Source of the DNA: Acanthosepion esculentum
Lineage: Eukaryota; Mollusca; Cephalopoda; Sepiida; Sepiidae
Assembly (NCBI GenBank): GCA_964036315.1
Contig: OZ038498.1
Location: forward strand, 12,367,850-12,431,849
DNA: 64,000 bases
Direction of reading: 5' to 3'
Below, piece by piece: positions 63,630 to 64,000 of this stretch; the first letter of the stretch is position 1; the number at the start of each line of letters is the position of its first letter. The notes beneath the pieces were generated by a model. That model was not told where the DNA came from, made no database searches, and was given only the letters and a program-made list of their open reading frames with translations. The translations under genes were made by a program, and so were the position numbers.

Positions 63630-64000
63630 TGACAATTTCAATAAATCAAACAACACACAGACGAACTACTATAATAGTCCGCCCCTGCTGCTTGAATGAG
63701 CTCAAAGTAAAACAACAAACTCGTATTTACGAGACAAGGAAGCGAAAATCGCGTCACAGCTCATGACGTCACACATGACCGCTCGGGAGTGAAAAACGAG
63801 AAGTATGGGAAGACATTGGTATAAACCAATGGATTCTGTTATAAATTATAGGCCTTTAAGAATGTTTGTGGAGATTTCATAGTTTATTTTGTTCAGGTTA
63901 GGTTTCAACTGTTTTATATTTATAGCTTCAAGGATTTTTAATTTTTGTTTATTGTTTTCATGTTTAAGTATAGTTGTGTTATTGTCACAATGTAATTAAT
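63630..64000. other. Unassigned stretch to the window end
   Basis: Contains ATGACGTCACACATGACC (CRE-like TGACGTCA at about 63764) and a T-rich end; no frame or repeat recognised. Confidence 0.35.

Overview
The window is a gene-poor, repeat-saturated stretch of an animal nuclear genome. I see no intact single-copy host gene, no bacterial-type operon, no rRNA, no convincing tRNA and no CRISPR array. Almost every recognisable coding stretch is a decayed transposable element. The mix (Tx1-type, jockey/CR1-like and RTE-like LINEs, a copia LTR family, Penelope-like elements with GIY-YIG endonuclease, Tc1/mariner and pogo-like DNA transposons, a tRNA-derived SINE, very long (TA)n, (CA)n, (TATC)n and (AAT)n arrays) suggests an invertebrate. 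A mollusc, perhaps a cephalopod, is my best guess; this is inference and was not searched.

Layout. 1-1350: LINE tails and a Tx1-type LINE ORF2 start. 1365-3275 (-): the ORF1 of that LINE. 3432-6419 (+): a copia-type element with both LTRs but without reverse transcriptase and RNase H. 6.4-12.3 kb: LINE scraps, the first copy of a composite minisatellite-bearing repeat, and a cluster of SINE bodies. 12601-13845: a Tc1 element with TIRs. 14113-14470: a solo LTR with a perfect 5-bp target duplication. 14.5-21.4 kb: LINE scraps, a 36-bp minisatellite, a 1-kb AAT/ATG array, SINE copies and a 230-bp tandem repeat. 22.36-23.71 kb (-): a dead Tc1 element carrying a nested 80-bp mariner MITE. 24-32.8 kb: LINE scraps, a large TATC array and a Tc1-derived MITE. 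32.8-38.6 kb: two more copies of the composite repeat, several foldback structures and TA arrays. 39217-42187: a 3-kb element with exact 20-bp TIRs and a truncated Tc1 transposase. 43-52.4 kb: Penelope-like territory with two coding fragments, LTR-like segments (some in inverted pairs) and nine nearly identical 168-bp satellite units. 52.35-54.58 kb (-): a second copia copy. 54.6-64 kb: duplicated repeat segments, a large inverted repeat bracketing the second 36-bp minisatellite, a pogo-like element and the fourth composite repeat.

The most interesting signal is a set of hammerhead-ribozyme-like motifs on both strands, about 15 in all. The best are at 49863-49921 (-), 50470-50528 (+) and 46552-46611 (-). 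They have a CTGACGA core, GAAA, a 3-bp stem III, a GTC cleavage triplet, and a stem I with a compensatory base-pair change between copies. Others lie inside a tRNA-derived SINE body and in other dispersed repeats. Hammerheads in Penelope-like elements are known; here they appear in several unrelated-looking repeat families and often as inverted pairs. The second notable item is the four-copy composite repeat carrying up to three separate minisatellites.
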